Origin: Paracoccaceae bacterium
Lineage (GTDB): Bacteria > Pseudomonadota > Alphaproteobacteria > Rhodobacterales > Rhodobacteraceae
Reading direction: 5' to 3'
Assembly (NCBI GenBank): GCA_024742575.1
Contig: JANSYF010000003.1
Location: 1 to 64,000 of the forward strand
DNA: 64,000 nucleotides
Below the pieces are notes generated by a model, which saw nothing but the letters and a program-made list of their open reading frames with translations, searched no databases and was not told the origin of the DNA. Of this stretch, positions 34,114 through 43,861 are shown one piece after another. Position 1 is the first letter of the stretch. Each line of letters starts with the position of its first letter. A program made the position numbers and the translations under genes.

Positions 34114-36099
34114 TTACTGATCCAAGAACGACCGCAGCTTGCGCGACCGGCTGGGGTGCTTGAGTTTGCGCAGCGCCTTGGCCTCGATCTGACGGATACG
34201 TTCGCGCGTCACGCTGAACTGTTGACCGACCTCCTCGAGCGTGTGGTCGGTGTTCATACCGATGCCAAAGCGCATCCGCAGAACACGTTCCTCGCGAGGG
34301 GTAAGCGACGACAGAACCCGTGTCGTGGTTTCCTTGAGGTTTTCCTGAATGGCGCTGTCCAGCGGCAGCACGGCATTCTTATCCTCGATGAAATCACCAA
34401 GCTGGCTGTCTTCCTCGTCACCAATCGGCGTTTCCAGCGAAATCGGTTCCTTGGCAATCTTCATCACCTTGCGAACCTTCTCCAAAGGCATCTGGAGCTT
34501 TTCGGCCAGTTCTTCCGGCGTCGGTTCGCGACCGATCTCGTGCAGCATCTGACGACCTGTGCGGACCAGCTTGTTGATCGTTTCGATCATATGGACAGGG
34601 ATACGGATCGTTCGTGCCTGATCCGCGATGGACCGGGTGATCGCCTGACGGATCCACCACGTTGCGTAAGTGCTGAACTTGTAACCACGGCGGTATTCGA
34701 ACTTATCAACCGCCTTCATCAGGCCGATGTTGCCTTCCTGAATGAGGTCAAGGAACTGCAAACCACGGTTCGTATATTTCTTGGCGATGGAGATCACGAG
34801 GCGCAGGTTTGCTTCGACCATTTCCTTCTTGGCCTGACGGGCCTCTTTCTCGCCCTTCTGAACCTGCTGCACGATGCGACGGAATTCAGAGATGTCGAGG
34901 CCAACATACTGACCGACCTGTGCCATATCCGCACGCAGTTCTTCGGCTTTTGGCAACGAGCGTTCGATGAACATCTGCCAGCCACGACCTGCCTTCTCGG
35001 CCATCTCGTCAAGCCAGTTTGGGTCAAGCTCGCGACCGCGATACGCATCGATAAACTCGCGACGGTTGATGCGGGCTTGGTCGGCCAGCTTCACCATCGC
35101 ACTGTCAATCGACATAATCCGTTTATTGATGCCGTAAAGCTGGTCAATCAGCGCTTCGATGCGGTTGTTGTGCAAGTGCAGTTCGTTCACCAGCACCACG
35201 ATTTCAGAGCGCAGTTTCTGATACCGCTCTTCGTCACCTGTGCTGAACGATCCATCCTCGTTCAGCGTGGCCGAGATGCGGTTGTCCTGCATGCTGGCCA
35301 GTTCTTCATAGTCCTGGGCAATACGATCCAACGTTTCCAGCACGCGCGGCTTCAGCGCGGCTTCCATCGCGGCGAGCGACATGTTGGCCTGCTCGTCTTC
35401 ATCATCGTCGTCTTCTCGGCTGATAGGATTGCCATCCGCATCAAGCTCTTGGCTGTCGCTGCTTTCCTTTTCGGACGATGTATCGGACCCCGCGACAACA
35501 CCCGGGGCGACATCTTCGTCCTCTCCCATTTGGTTGCCGAAGGTCGTTTCAAGATCGATCACATCCCGTAGAAGGATGTCTTCGCTCAAAAGTTCTTCGC
35601 GCCAGATCGTGATCGCCTGAAACGTCAGCGGGCTTTCACAAAGTCCGGCGATCATCGTGTTGCGACCGGCTTCGATCCGTTTCGCGATCGCGATTTCGCC
35701 TTCACGGCTCAGCAGCTCGACGCTGCCCATTTCCCGCAGGTACATGCGCACCGGATCGTCAGTGCGATCGAGCTTTTCTGATGTGCCCGACGACAGAGTG
35801 ACTTCACCCGGCTTTGCCGTTTGCACAAGGTCGGTTGTGCCCTTGTCTTCGTCTTCGTCGGCTTCCTCGTCCTCTTCAGTGACTTGGATGCCCATTTCGG
35901 ACAGCATCGACATGACGTCTTCGATCTGGTCGGAACTGACCTGATCTGGGGGCAGAACTTCGTTTAGCTGATCATATGTGATGTAACCGCGCTCTCGAGC
36001 TTCGGCGATCATCTTTTTGACCGCAGCTTGGCTCATGTCGAGGCTTACATCGTCCTCGCGGTCTTCGGTCTTGGCGTCGTCGTTATCTTTGGCGGCCAT
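34114..36099 (-). CDS. rpoD: RNA polymerase primary sigma factor (sigma-70)
   Basis: 661 residues. Region 1.1 is at the N terminus ([25 protein letters not shown]). Next come region 1.2 ([16 protein letters not shown]), an acidic non-conserved insert (about residues 190-240, rich in Asp/Glu/Ser), region 2 ([33 protein letters not shown]), region 3 and region 4 ([34 protein letters not shown]). The start ATG 36099 ([10 protein letters not shown]) has AGGAG upstream. It follows dnaG by 112 bp in the usual macromolecular-synthesis order, without rpsU. Confidence 0.97.
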   Translation of the reverse strand: MAAKDNDDAKTEDREDDVSLDMSQAAVKKMIAEARERGYITYDQLNEVLPPDQVSSDQIEDVMSMLSEMGIQVTEEDEEADEDEDKGTTDLVQTAKPGEVTLSSGTSEKLDRTDDPVRMYLREMGSVELLSREGEIAIAKRIEAGRNTMIAGLCESPLTFQAITIWREELLSEDILLRDVIDLETTFGNQMGEDEDVAPGVVAGSDTSSEKESSDSQELDADGNPISREDDDDEDEQANMSLAAMEAALKPRVLETLDRIAQDYEELASMQDNRISATLNEDGSFSTGDEERYQKLRSEIVVLVNELHLHNNRIEALIDQLYGINKRIMSIDSAMVKLADQARINRREFIDAYRGRELDPNWLDEMAEKAGRGWQMFIERSLPKAEELRADMAQVGQYVGLDISEFRRIVQQVQKGEKEARQAKKEMVEANLRLVISIAKKYTNRGLQFLDLIQEGNIGLMKAVDKFEYRRGYKFSTYATWWIRQAITRSIADQARTIRIPVHMIETINKLVRTGRQMLHEIGREPTPEELAEKLQMPLEKVRKVMKIAKEPISLETPIGDEEDSQLGDFIEDKNAVLPLDSAIQENLKETTTRVLSSLTPREERVLRMRFGIGMNTDHTLEEVGQQFSVTRERIRQIEAKALRKLKHPSRSRKLRSFLDQ

Positions 36100-36211
36100 G
36101 GATGCTCCTGTCGAGGCGGGGCGATTCGATTGACCCGAATCATTAGCGCGAATTAGTGATTCGCACACCCGTTTACCCTTTTTCGTTTACGCTTTCCTTA
36201 GCAAAACACCG

Positions 36212-38164
36212 TCAACTCCGGGGTTTTTCGAAGCGAATGGTTTCCATCAAAGCGGCAAATGCGCTTCGTTCTTCTCGATTGATCGCGGCCCCGTTCGGAC
36301 CAAGATCGTATTCGGCCTTGTCTTCTGACTGCGCTTTTTGCGCAATTTGCCGTGCTGCGGCGGCCTGACTTAACCGCCAGGTCAGCGTTTCATCTGCCGA
36401 ACCATACAAGTCCTCTGTCGCCTCGGCAATTTCAGCATCAAGTCCAATGCCTGCTTCAAGTTTTGCCAATTCCTCACCGATGGTCAGGCGGGCCAAATCA
36501 GGGTCCCCCGCATTGCGGACACACGGTGTTATGGCCACATGGCGTGCCCGGCACAACTTTTCAAGGGCAGGCTCACCAAGAGCGGCATCTGCAGCCGCCT
36601 GAACGGCCTCGGCCGAAGCGCCTGCATGTTGCAAAAGGCACAATCGCAATGCAGCATGATCCGGATCGACACATGTCATGTCCTCAAGTTGCGACTCGAA
36701 TTCGGGTACCAAATCAGGCGTCGACAGCAATGCCGCGAGAATAACTGCTTCACGCAACCGGTTCTCCACGTCCTGCCCACCTGCAACCAGCATAGACGTC
36801 AGCGTCCCTTCGGACGGTTTCGCAGGCATGGACGCATTGAACCGGCGCGCCGAACTTTGGCCTTGGCCACCCTTCGAGGGTGACCGGAACAACGCCCAGC
36901 GCAATTGTTTGATCTCTTCTCCATAGTGGCTGCGAAGCGACGGGTCTTGAATTAAACGGATGCGTTCGCGCAGCGTCTTGTCCAAAGCCGCTTTGCGTTC
37001 TGGGCTGTCGAAAACCCGACCTTCGGTTTCGCGGCGCCAAAGCAACTGAACCATCGGTTGCGCCGACTCAAGCAACGCGCGCATCGCATCTCGTCCCTCG
37101 GACCGGATCAGGTCATCCGGGTCTTTGCCTTCCGGCAAAAGAACAAAGCGCAGGGATTTGCCCGCCTCAAGCAACGGCAGCGCCGTGTCAATGACACGGT
37201 AAGCCGCGTTCAACCCGGCTTTGTCGCCATCCAACGCCATGATCGGCTCGTCCGTGATACGCCACAGCATCTGCAACTGGGTCTCGGTCACCGCAGTACC
37301 CAAAGGAGCCACCGCCGCCTCAAACCCACCTGAGGCAAGGGCGATCACGTCCATATACCCTTCGGCAACAATCAACGGCTGTCCTTTGCCAGCTGCTTCG
37401 CGCGCCGGACCCTGATTATAAAGCGTCCGACTTTTGTCAAAGAGCGGCGTTTCAGGGCTGTTCAGATACTTGGCGTTGTCGTCCGGATCCATCGCTCGAC
37501 CGCCAAAGGCAATCGCCCGCCCCCGCGCATCACGGATCGGGAACATGATGCGGTTGCGGAACGTGTCATAGGGCTTGCCCCCCTTTTGAGACGGTTTCGC
37601 AAGTCCGGCTTCTATGATCTTTTCTGGCGCAACCCCCTGCCCAGTCAGGTGGTCCCAAAGCGATTGCCAACCGGGCACAGCAAACCCGATATCGAAACGG
37701 TCCTGTGTGTTGTCATCCAGCCCGCGCCGCGCGAGGTAATCGCGCGCATTCGACCCTGCACCGCTACGCAATTGCAGGCGAAAGAACCGCACGGCTTTTT
37801 CCATGACCTCGACCAACTCGGTGCGATGGTCCGCCTTTTCCTGAGCCTTGGGATCACGGGCGGGCATCTGCATACCTGCCTCTGTTGCCAGAATCTCAAT
37901 GGCTTCCATGAAGCCAACATTTTCGGTCTCACGAACAAAAGAAATGGCATCGCCTTTGGCATGACATCCAAAGCAATAATAATAACCCTTGCGGTCATCG
38001 ACGTGGAAACTGGCCGATTTTTCCTGATGGAACGGGCAAGGCGCCCACATATCACCCTTTGCCTGATTGGACTTTCGGGTGTCCCACAAGACCTTGCGCC
38101 CCACCACCTGTGTCAGGCTGATGCGGGTGCGCAGTTCATCCAGAAAATTTGGTGGCAGGCTCAT
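36212..38164 (-). CDS. dnaG: DNA primase
   Basis: 650 residues; synthesises RNA primers at the replication fork. The zinc-binding domain has C43, H46, C64 and C67 (APCPFHQEKSASFHVDDRKG; YYYCFGCHAKGD). The TOPRIM catalytic core has IVAEGYMDVIAL and ALDGDKAG. The poorly conserved C-terminal DnaB-interaction domain ends the protein. ATG 38164 (MSLPPNFLDELRTRISL) is the expected start. Confidence 0.96.
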   Translation of the reverse strand: MSLPPNFLDELRTRISLTQVVGRKVLWDTRKSNQAKGDMWAPCPFHQEKSASFHVDDRKGYYYCFGCHAKGDAISFVRETENVGFMEAIEILATEAGMQMPARDPKAQEKADHRTELVEVMEKAVRFFRLQLRSGAGSNARDYLARRGLDDNTQDRFDIGFAVPGWQSLWDHLTGQGVAPEKIIEAGLAKPSQKGGKPYDTFRNRIMFPIRDARGRAIAFGGRAMDPDDNAKYLNSPETPLFDKSRTLYNQGPAREAAGKGQPLIVAEGYMDVIALASGGFEAAVAPLGTAVTETQLQMLWRITDEPIMALDGDKAGLNAAYRVIDTALPLLEAGKSLRFVLLPEGKDPDDLIRSEGRDAMRALLESAQPMVQLLWRRETEGRVFDSPERKAALDKTLRERIRLIQDPSLRSHYGEEIKQLRWALFRSPSKGGQGQSSARRFNASMPAKPSEGTLTSMLVAGGQDVENRLREAVILAALLSTPDLVPEFESQLEDMTCVDPDHAALRLCLLQHAGASAEAVQAAADAALGEPALEKLCRARHVAITPCVRNAGDPDLARLTIGEELAKLEAGIGLDAEIAEATEDLYGSADETLTWRLSQAAAARQIAQKAQSEDKAEYDLGPNGAAINREERSAFAALMETIRFEKPRS

Positions 38165-38239
38165 GCCAAGAATATCGGATTTCGGTGGCCGAGAGTCCAG
38201 TGGCGCAACTGTCCAGATAGAGTGTCTTTGCGATCTGGC

Positions 38240-38542
38240 CTACTGAGACAGGCAGGTTTGATAAAGCGCATTGCTGACTTCGGGTGTCATCTGCTCTTCC
38301 GGCAGTGAATAGATCCAGCTGACAAGGTTGACCGCAAGCACTTCGTCATTCTTGGACATGTTGGGAATGTTGCGCAGGATTCGCCGTTCGGCGCGGCGCT
38401 CGTTGGATCCATTCTTACGCTCGGTCATGATATTCGTCGCGATCTGACCGATCTTGCGACACTCAGCCTCTTTATCCTGCGCCATGGCCGGTACGGATAG
38501 GCTGAAGGTCAAAGCAAACGTGGCAAGCAAAGTACGGATCAT
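38240..38542 (-). CDS. Small secreted hypothetical protein
   Basis: 100 residues. Signal peptide MIRTLLATFALTFSLSVPAM is cleaved after AMA-Q near residue 22. The mature part (QDKEAECRKIGQIATNIMTE..) is helical and charged, with two cysteines (in AECRKIG and at the C terminus TCLSQ) that could form a disulfide. Only a repeated Arg-rich patch (ERRAERRILRNIP) stands out. GAGGA is upstream of ATG 38542. Periplasmic; I do not recognise a family. It lies between gdh and dnaG on the same strand. Confidence 0.78.
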   Translation of the reverse strand: MIRTLLATFALTFSLSVPAMAQDKEAECRKIGQIATNIMTERKNGSNERRAERRILRNIPNMSKNDEVLAVNLVSWIYSLPEEQMTPEVSNALYQTCLSQ

Positions 38543-38608
38543 GGACGTCCTCGTGAATTGGGCCGGGTCAAGCCAACACCTAACCCAGCCCAATCACATT
38601 GTCATCCG

Positions 38609-40045
38609 TCAGAGGCCCTTGGCCCGATAGCTTGCTGCAACCTTTGTGATCGCTACGATATAGGCCGCTGTCCGCAAGTCGCTGACGTCATCCCGCCCGT
38701 GCCACACTTCGCGCATCGACTGGTAGGCAATACGCATTGTGTCATCGAGACCCGAGCGAACCAGTTCCAATTCATCCGCACCGCGCAGATATTTGCCTTT
38801 GAAATCCGGCGTCATCGACCATTTGTCACCCAGCATGTCATCCAGTCGCTGCAATTCGTCGATGACCAACTGGTGCCGCGCTTCTTCCTGACGGCGCTGC
38901 ATCCGGCCAAAGCGAATGTGGCTTAGGTTCTTGACCCATTCGAAATAGGACACTGTCACACCGCCTGCGTTGGCATACATATCTGGAATGACAACCGTGC
39001 CCTTGGCTCGCAGAACGTCGTCGGCACCCGCTGTGATAGGACCGTTCGCAGCTTCGATGATCAGCGGCGCCTTGATCCGGGAAGCATTGGTCAGGTTGAT
39101 GACACCTTCAAGCGCCGCCGGAATCAAGATATCGCAATCCGCCTCAAGCACCTCTGGACCGTCCGCTGTGTGGCGGGCATCCGGATACCCGCTGACGCCG
39201 TCATGTTTGACGATCCAGTCGCGCACTGCTTCAACGTCAAGGCCATTTTCGTTGTACAAGGCACCGTCGCGTTCGATGATACCGACGATCTTGCACCCGT
39301 CTTCGGCACCCAGAAACTTGGCCGCGTGATAGCCCACGTTGCCCAAGCCCTGCACGACAACACGTTTGCCATCAAGTGTGCCGGACATGCCGGCGGCTTT
39401 GATGTCTTCGGGGTGGCGGAAGAATTCCCGCAACGCGTATTGCACGCCCCGCCCGGTCGCTTCGACCCGTCCGGCAATACCACCATTGTTGATGGGTTTG
39501 CCCGTTACGCAGGCCCGGGCATTGATGTCGGTGGTGTTCATCCGCGCGTATTGATCCGCGATCCATGACATCTCGCGTTCGCCGGTCCCCATATCGGGGG
39601 CAGGCACGTTCTGGGCCGGATGGATCAGGTCGCGTTTGGCCAGTTCATAGGCAAAGCGGCGGGTGATCTGCTCCAACTCGTATTCATCATATTCACGCGG
39701 GTCGATCCGCAGCCCACCTTTGGAGCCGCCAAACGGTGCTTCGACCAAGGCGCACTTGTAGGTCATGAGCGCGGCAAGCGCCTCAACCTCGTCCTGATGC
39801 ACCGACGGCGCAAAGCGAATACCACCTTTGACCGGCTCCATATGTTCAGAGTGCACAGAGCGGTATCCGGTGAATGTCTTGATCTGACCGCGCAGGCGCA
39901 CGCCGAACCGGACAGTATAGGTTGCATTGCAAACCCGGATCTTTTCTTCGAGGCCCGGCGGAAGATCCATCAGCGCAACCGCGCGATTGAACATCAGGTC
40001 AACTGACTCTCGAAATGTCGGTTCATTGGCTGGTATCGTGCTCAT
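38609..40045 (-). CDS. Glutamate dehydrogenase (Glu/Leu/Phe/Val dehydrogenase family)
   Basis: 478 residues; interconverts glutamate and 2-oxoglutarate plus ammonia. The substrate-binding segment VKGGIRFAPSVHQDEVEALA and the active-site Lys109 in APFGGSKGGLRIDP are intact. The Rossmann motif VVQGLGNVGYHAA is present. The length is nearer to the 420-480-residue hexameric enzymes than to the 1,600-residue NAD-GDH of some alphaproteobacteria. Coenzyme use is not obvious. It is divergent from the tad-like genes across 298 bp. Confidence 0.92.
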   Translation of the reverse strand: MSTIPANEPTFRESVDLMFNRAVALMDLPPGLEEKIRVCNATYTVRFGVRLRGQIKTFTGYRSVHSEHMEPVKGGIRFAPSVHQDEVEALAALMTYKCALVEAPFGGSKGGLRIDPREYDEYELEQITRRFAYELAKRDLIHPAQNVPAPDMGTGEREMSWIADQYARMNTTDINARACVTGKPINNGGIAGRVEATGRGVQYALREFFRHPEDIKAAGMSGTLDGKRVVVQGLGNVGYHAAKFLGAEDGCKIVGIIERDGALYNENGLDVEAVRDWIVKHDGVSGYPDARHTADGPEVLEADCDILIPAALEGVINLTNASRIKAPLIIEAANGPITAGADDVLRAKGTVVIPDMYANAGGVTVSYFEWVKNLSHIRFGRMQRRQEEARHQLVIDELQRLDDMLGDKWSMTPDFKGKYLRGADELELVRSGLDDTMRIAYQSMREVWHGRDDVSDLRTAAYIVAITKVAASYRAKGL

Positions 40046-40343
40046 TTGTCCCTCCCGAGCGTTTCGGCACTTCGCCGTCTTATTTCACCAGCCTATGACA
40101 GCTTGGTTAATTTTATAACGCTTTTCCTGAGACAAGGTTTAGCGAACGAAGTGGCGAAATGTGGTCCACTGTTTCACGCGGGGCATCAATAAGGCCACCA
40201 AACACCGAATTATCCATGAAAAACAATACGCTTCTTATTTTCTCCACAATTCAAGCCGCAATCCCGCCGTGTTTCGCCTTCACATCTCCCAATATCTAAG
40301 TGGGGTGTCAGTCCGTCCTGAAAGGGCGGGAAAGAGGTAACAA
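40046..40343. other. Divergent intergenic region between gdh and the tad-like genes
   Basis: 298 bp without a credible gene. It is AT-rich at 40105-40135 and 40205-40250, consistent with divergent promoters. I could not settle a -35/-10 pair for either side. GAGGTAAC before 40344 is the ribosome-binding site of the first tad-like gene. Confidence 0.5.
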
Positions 40344-42014
40344 ATGATCGGATTAAGCAACCTTCTGCCAAGGGTGCGGACCGAGACGCGGAGCAAGTCA
40401 AAGTTGCGGTCCAGTGTGGCCTCAATTCTGTCCCGCTACACTCGGGAAACCGATGGCAACATGACAATCTTCGGGATTGCCGGTGTTTTCATAATGTTGG
40501 TCTACGGCGGGATCGGGATCGACATGATCTATTCCGAAGTGGAACGGACACGTCTGCAAAACACGCTTGACCGCGCCGTTCTCGCGGCTGCGGACCTTGA
40601 GCAGCAAATCGACCCGCAAACACTCGTCCAAGATTATCTGACAAAGATGAACCTCGGCGATACGCTTGCGAATGTGAACATCTCGGTTGATTCGGGTTTG
40701 AATTACCGGACGGTCACCGCCGAAGCGCAGCGGACGTTCAATGCGAACTTCCTCCAGATCCTCGGGTTCGATCAGCTTCAGGCAACCGGCCTTGCTGCAG
40801 CGGAAGAGCGGATCTCGAACATCGAGATTTCGCTGATCCTCGATATCTCTGGCTCTATGGGCCAGAACGAAAAAATCGAGAACCTCCGCACTGCTGCGAC
40901 CGAATTCGTTCAGACCGTTATCAACAACGACGATGCCGGCCTGACGACGATCAGCATCGTCCCATACAACGCGACGGTCAGCCTTGGGCCGACCGTAGGC
41001 CAGCACTATACGCTGACGGACGAGCACGATATCTCGAACTGTGCGATCTTCCCGGACAGCGCGTTTACGTCTCGTGCGATTTCGCCGACCGAAGCCCTGC
41101 AACGTCTGGCGCATTTCGATCCGTATACTCTGGATCAGAACACAGTTGTAACGCCTGACTCGTGGTGCCCTACAGGTACATACGGCGCAGTCATCGCACA
41201 CAGCTCGGACGAGCAAGAGTTGATCGACCACATTGCTACCCTGAGCGCTGGCGGCAACACTGCCATCGACCTCGGGATGAAATGGGGTGTGGCGCTCCTT
41301 GATCCGTCAGCCCGTTCTGTTGTGACTGGTCTGATCGCCAGTGGCGACGTGGTGCCTGAAGCCGCAGGTCGCCCTGCAGCCTATGACGCGCCTGACGCCC
41401 TCAAGATCGCGGTGGTCATGACCGACGGCATGAACACGACCCAGTTTGATCTTGCCCCTGAATATGCCAGCGGCATGTCCAATATCTGGATCGACGATCG
41501 CGGTGACAACGATGCGACCAACGATCGTTTCTCGCACCAAGTCCGTGACTGGAGCGGAACCAACAACGACGTCTATTTTTGGTCCCGGTTCGAATACAAT
41601 AGCTGGAACGACAAGTATCGAGCCACTCCGGACGGCGGCAACAGCGCACGCCGGATGACCAATGCCGAAGTCTTTGCGCGCTGGGGCACACGTGCTTTCG
41701 GCCAGCGGTTCTTCCGCCGCCCGTATTATGACGGCTGGGTGTCGTACAACCAGTACTATAATGCTTACTATGCCTATACACCGATTGTTTCGGGCGACGA
41801 GGCCGATGACCGTCTGTCGACGATCTGTAGTTCCGCCCGTGACGCAGACGTCACCGTCTTCGCCATTGGTTTCGAAGCCCCCGACGAAGGACAGGCCGCA
41901 ATGCGCGACTGTGCGTCTTCGCCGGCTCACTACTTCCCTGTCGAAGGTCTTGAAATCTCCGACGCGTTCCAGGCGATTGCCCGGACCATTAACCAGCTGA
42001 GGTTGACACAATGA
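40344..42014 (+). CDS. TadG-like pilus-assembly protein with von Willebrand factor A domain
   Basis: 556 residues. A cytoplasmic basic N terminus (1-38) and one membrane helix at about 41-62 (MTIFGIAGVFIMLVYGGIGI) are followed by the TadE/G-type ERTRLQNTLDRAVLAAAD. A vWA domain starts with a complete MIDAS DISGSMG (167-173), and the C-terminal part has AIGFEAPDE. The vWA domain is expected in the periplasm. Such TadG proteins accompany Flp/Tad pili, but no tadA, cpaB or flp gene is in this window. The stop overlaps the next start (ATGA). Confidence 0.85.
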   Translation: MIGLSNLLPRVRTETRSKSKLRSSVASILSRYTRETDGNMTIFGIAGVFIMLVYGGIGIDMIYSEVERTRLQNTLDRAVLAAADLEQQIDPQTLVQDYLTKMNLGDTLANVNISVDSGLNYRTVTAEAQRTFNANFLQILGFDQLQATGLAAAEERISNIEISLILDISGSMGQNEKIENLRTAATEFVQTVINNDDAGLTTISIVPYNATVSLGPTVGQHYTLTDEHDISNCAIFPDSAFTSRAISPTEALQRLAHFDPYTLDQNTVVTPDSWCPTGTYGAVIAHSSDEQELIDHIATLSAGGNTAIDLGMKWGVALLDPSARSVVTGLIASGDVVPEAAGRPAAYDAPDALKIAVVMTDGMNTTQFDLAPEYASGMSNIWIDDRGDNDATNDRFSHQVRDWSGTNNDVYFWSRFEYNSWNDKYRATPDGGNSARRMTNAEVFARWGTRAFGQRFFRRPYYDGWVSYNQYYNAYYAYTPIVSGDEADDRLSTICSSARDADVTVFAIGFEAPDEGQAAMRDCASSPAHYFPVEGLEISDAFQAIARTINQLRLTQ

Positions 42015-42550
42015 TGCGGTTTATTCCCAAAAAAATCCGCAGCTTTCTGCGGGACGAAAGCGGCTCTGTCGTAACGATCCCCTTCGTCATCTGGATGCCG
42101 GTGTTCCTGGCCGTGATCGTCGCGGGTATGGAAGTCGGGGCGCTCTCGATCCGACACACGCAGCTTGAGCGTGGATTGGACCTCGCAGTTCGCGAAGTGC
42201 GTCTGGGCACAGGTGAGAACATGGATCATGACACGATCAAGACCATGATCTGTGACAACACCACCCTTCTCACCGATTGCCAAGACATGCTGCGTCTTGA
42301 AATGATCCCGCTTAGCCTTCGTGATTGGACAGAACCAGCACGTGACGCAGACTGCTACGACTCTGCAGAACCCGTGCGCCCGCTGCGCCAGTTTGATCCG
42401 GGTCAGCCCAACGAACTGATGCTGCTGCGCGCCTGCTACAAGTATAAGCCGATTACTCCGGCTGGAAGTGTAGCGGCAGCAATGCCCAAAGATGCCGATG
42501 GTTACGCCGCAATCGTGTCCTTCTCGGCCTTCGTCCAGGAGCCTTACTAA
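42011..42550 (+). CDS. TadE-like pseudopilin
   Basis: 179 residues. Short basic N terminus (MMRFIPKKIRSFLRDESGSVV), then one hydrophobic helix (TIPFVIWMPVFLAVIVAGME) and the TadE-type VGALSIRHTQLERGLDLAVREVRLG. The Glu after the hydrophobic stretch is typical of prepilin-like proteins processed by a TadV-type peptidase. Several cysteines lie in the C-terminal half. It overlaps its neighbours by 4 bases (ATGA) and 1 base (TAATG), so the three genes are one coupled unit. Confidence 0.8.
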   Translation: MMRFIPKKIRSFLRDESGSVVTIPFVIWMPVFLAVIVAGMEVGALSIRHTQLERGLDLAVREVRLGTGENMDHDTIKTMICDNTTLLTDCQDMLRLEMIPLSLRDWTEPARDADCYDSAEPVRPLRQFDPGQPNELMLLRACYKYKPITPAGSVAAAMPKDADGYAAIVSFSAFVQEPY

Positions 42551-43335
42551 TGACTGCTCGTATTCAGAAAAGTGTGTCGCGGTTCTTCCGCGACACCAAG
42601 GGCGATGCTTCGCTTGAGGCAATCATCATCCTTCCGGCCCTGATCGTGATCTTTGCAATCTCGTGGCTGTATTTCGACGTGATGCGCCAACAGGCCATCA
42701 ACCAAAAAGCCAACTACACCATCGGCGACATCATTTCGCGTGAAACGGAAATCCTTGATGAAGCCTATATCGACAATGCCCGGAACCTGCTGTTCCATCT
42801 GGCACAGGCCCAAGGCGATGATGTCGACCTGCGGATCTCTGTGGTCCAGTATAACGGCAACGGTAACGGCGCAGTAAATGGCTGTAACGGCGAAGGCGCC
42901 TGCACTGGCCACGGCGACGGCGCCTACGACCTTGTCTGGTCTGCGGCACGTGGCGACTGGTCCGCACTAAGCGATGGCAGCTTGGACACCTATCTTCCGC
43001 TGCTGCCGATCCTTGCAATTGGAGACCAAACCATCATCGTCGAAACACGCGACTGGTATCAACCGCTGGTTCATTTGGCGAATGACGGCTTTGACATTGC
43101 GACCTATTCCTTCACACGTCCCCGCTTTGCATCGCAGGTGATCTTTGAAGGGGCCAATGATGGGTCAGGCAAGCAATGGCAAAACAACGGCTGGGGCAAT
43201 GGTGATCAGGATGCTCCGGGTGGCTCGCTCTGCAACAACAACGCAGAAAACGCCGACGAAGGGGATGCAAGCGCCGAATGTGCCTCGACCACCACGAAGC
43301 CGACCAACGGCAAAGGCAAAAAGAAGAATACTTGA
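42550..43335 (+). CDS. TadE-like protein with Gly/Asn-rich insert and C-terminal low-complexity tail
   Basis: 261 residues. RFFRDTKGDASLEAIIILPA leads into a membrane helix (LIVIFAISWLYFDV), then RQQAINQKANYTIGDIISRE, the TadE/G pattern. A Gly/Asn-rich patch at about residues 102-122 (NGNGNGAVNGCNGEGACTGH) and a low-complexity tail rich in Asn, Gly, Asp and Lys (QNNGWGNGDQDAPGG..) are unusual for TadE and suggest an exposed or metal-coordinating surface. Third gene of the coupled trio. Confidence 0.75.
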   Translation: MTARIQKSVSRFFRDTKGDASLEAIIILPALIVIFAISWLYFDVMRQQAINQKANYTIGDIISRETEILDEAYIDNARNLLFHLAQAQGDDVDLRISVVQYNGNGNGAVNGCNGEGACTGHGDGAYDLVWSAARGDWSALSDGSLDTYLPLLPILAIGDQTIIVETRDWYQPLVHLANDGFDIATYSFTRPRFASQVIFEGANDGSGKQWQNNGWGNGDQDAPGGSLCNNNAENADEGDASAECASTTTKPTNGKGKKKNT

Positions 43336-43338
43336 TGC

Positions 43339-43815
43339 CTATGCCTGACGCCGGGCCACCATCACGGCAATGATGTCAGCCATCGGGCGGGCCTGTGACC
43401 CAGGTGTCACCCCGCCCACGGCAACCCGGCGACCCAGACGCCACCACAAACCCGGCTGCCACGCCCGTGGCGCCGGGTTCTTTAATTTCAGGGTAAAGCC
43501 ATTCGACGGCTTCATCGCAAACGCCCCCCGACTGACAGCAACAATATCCTCAACCCGAGCGATCAATGTGCCATCGCTGTCCGTCAACGCCTCTTCCGTC
43601 AGATAAAGCTTGCGTGTCGTCGCCACCTGCAGCTTGTGCGCCATCCAAAGCGAAATCAAACCCATCCCGATTAGGAACGCCTGCCATAGCAGGTTCGCTG
43701 GCGGTTGCACAAAAGACAGATACAACACCAGGCCGCCCAGCGTCAGCAACATGCCAATACCGATGATGCGACGGGGACCACGGGGGTCGACCTCGGCAAG
43801 GATATCGTCGTTCAT
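43339..43815 (-). CDS. Two-helix membrane protein, PH-like domain type
   Basis: 158 residues. MNDDILAEVDPRGPRRIIGI precedes two hydrophobic segments (IIGIGMLLTLGGLVLYLSFV and LLWQAFLIGMGLISLWMAHK). A soluble C-terminal half follows with TRKLYLTEEALTDSDGTLIARVEDIVAVSRGAF, reminiscent of bacterial PH-like YdbT/YcxB domains; that is a tentative resemblance. The start ATG 43815 has AGGAGAG upstream. It ends 3 bp from the convergent TadE-like gene. Function unknown. Confidence 0.75.
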   Translation of the reverse strand: MNDDILAEVDPRGPRRIIGIGMLLTLGGLVLYLSFVQPPANLLWQAFLIGMGLISLWMAHKLQVATTRKLYLTEEALTDSDGTLIARVEDIVAVSRGAFAMKPSNGFTLKLKNPAPRAWQPGLWWRLGRRVAVGGVTPGSQARPMADIIAVMVARRQA

Positions 43816-43861
43816 GGCGTCTCTCCTGTGATGCAAAGACGCCGATAGCGCATTCACACCA

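Noticed and set aside
34156-35571. 471-residue plus-strand frame
   Set aside because: Lies wholly antisense to rpoD, whose sigma regions are unmistakable; no domain or membrane pattern of its own.
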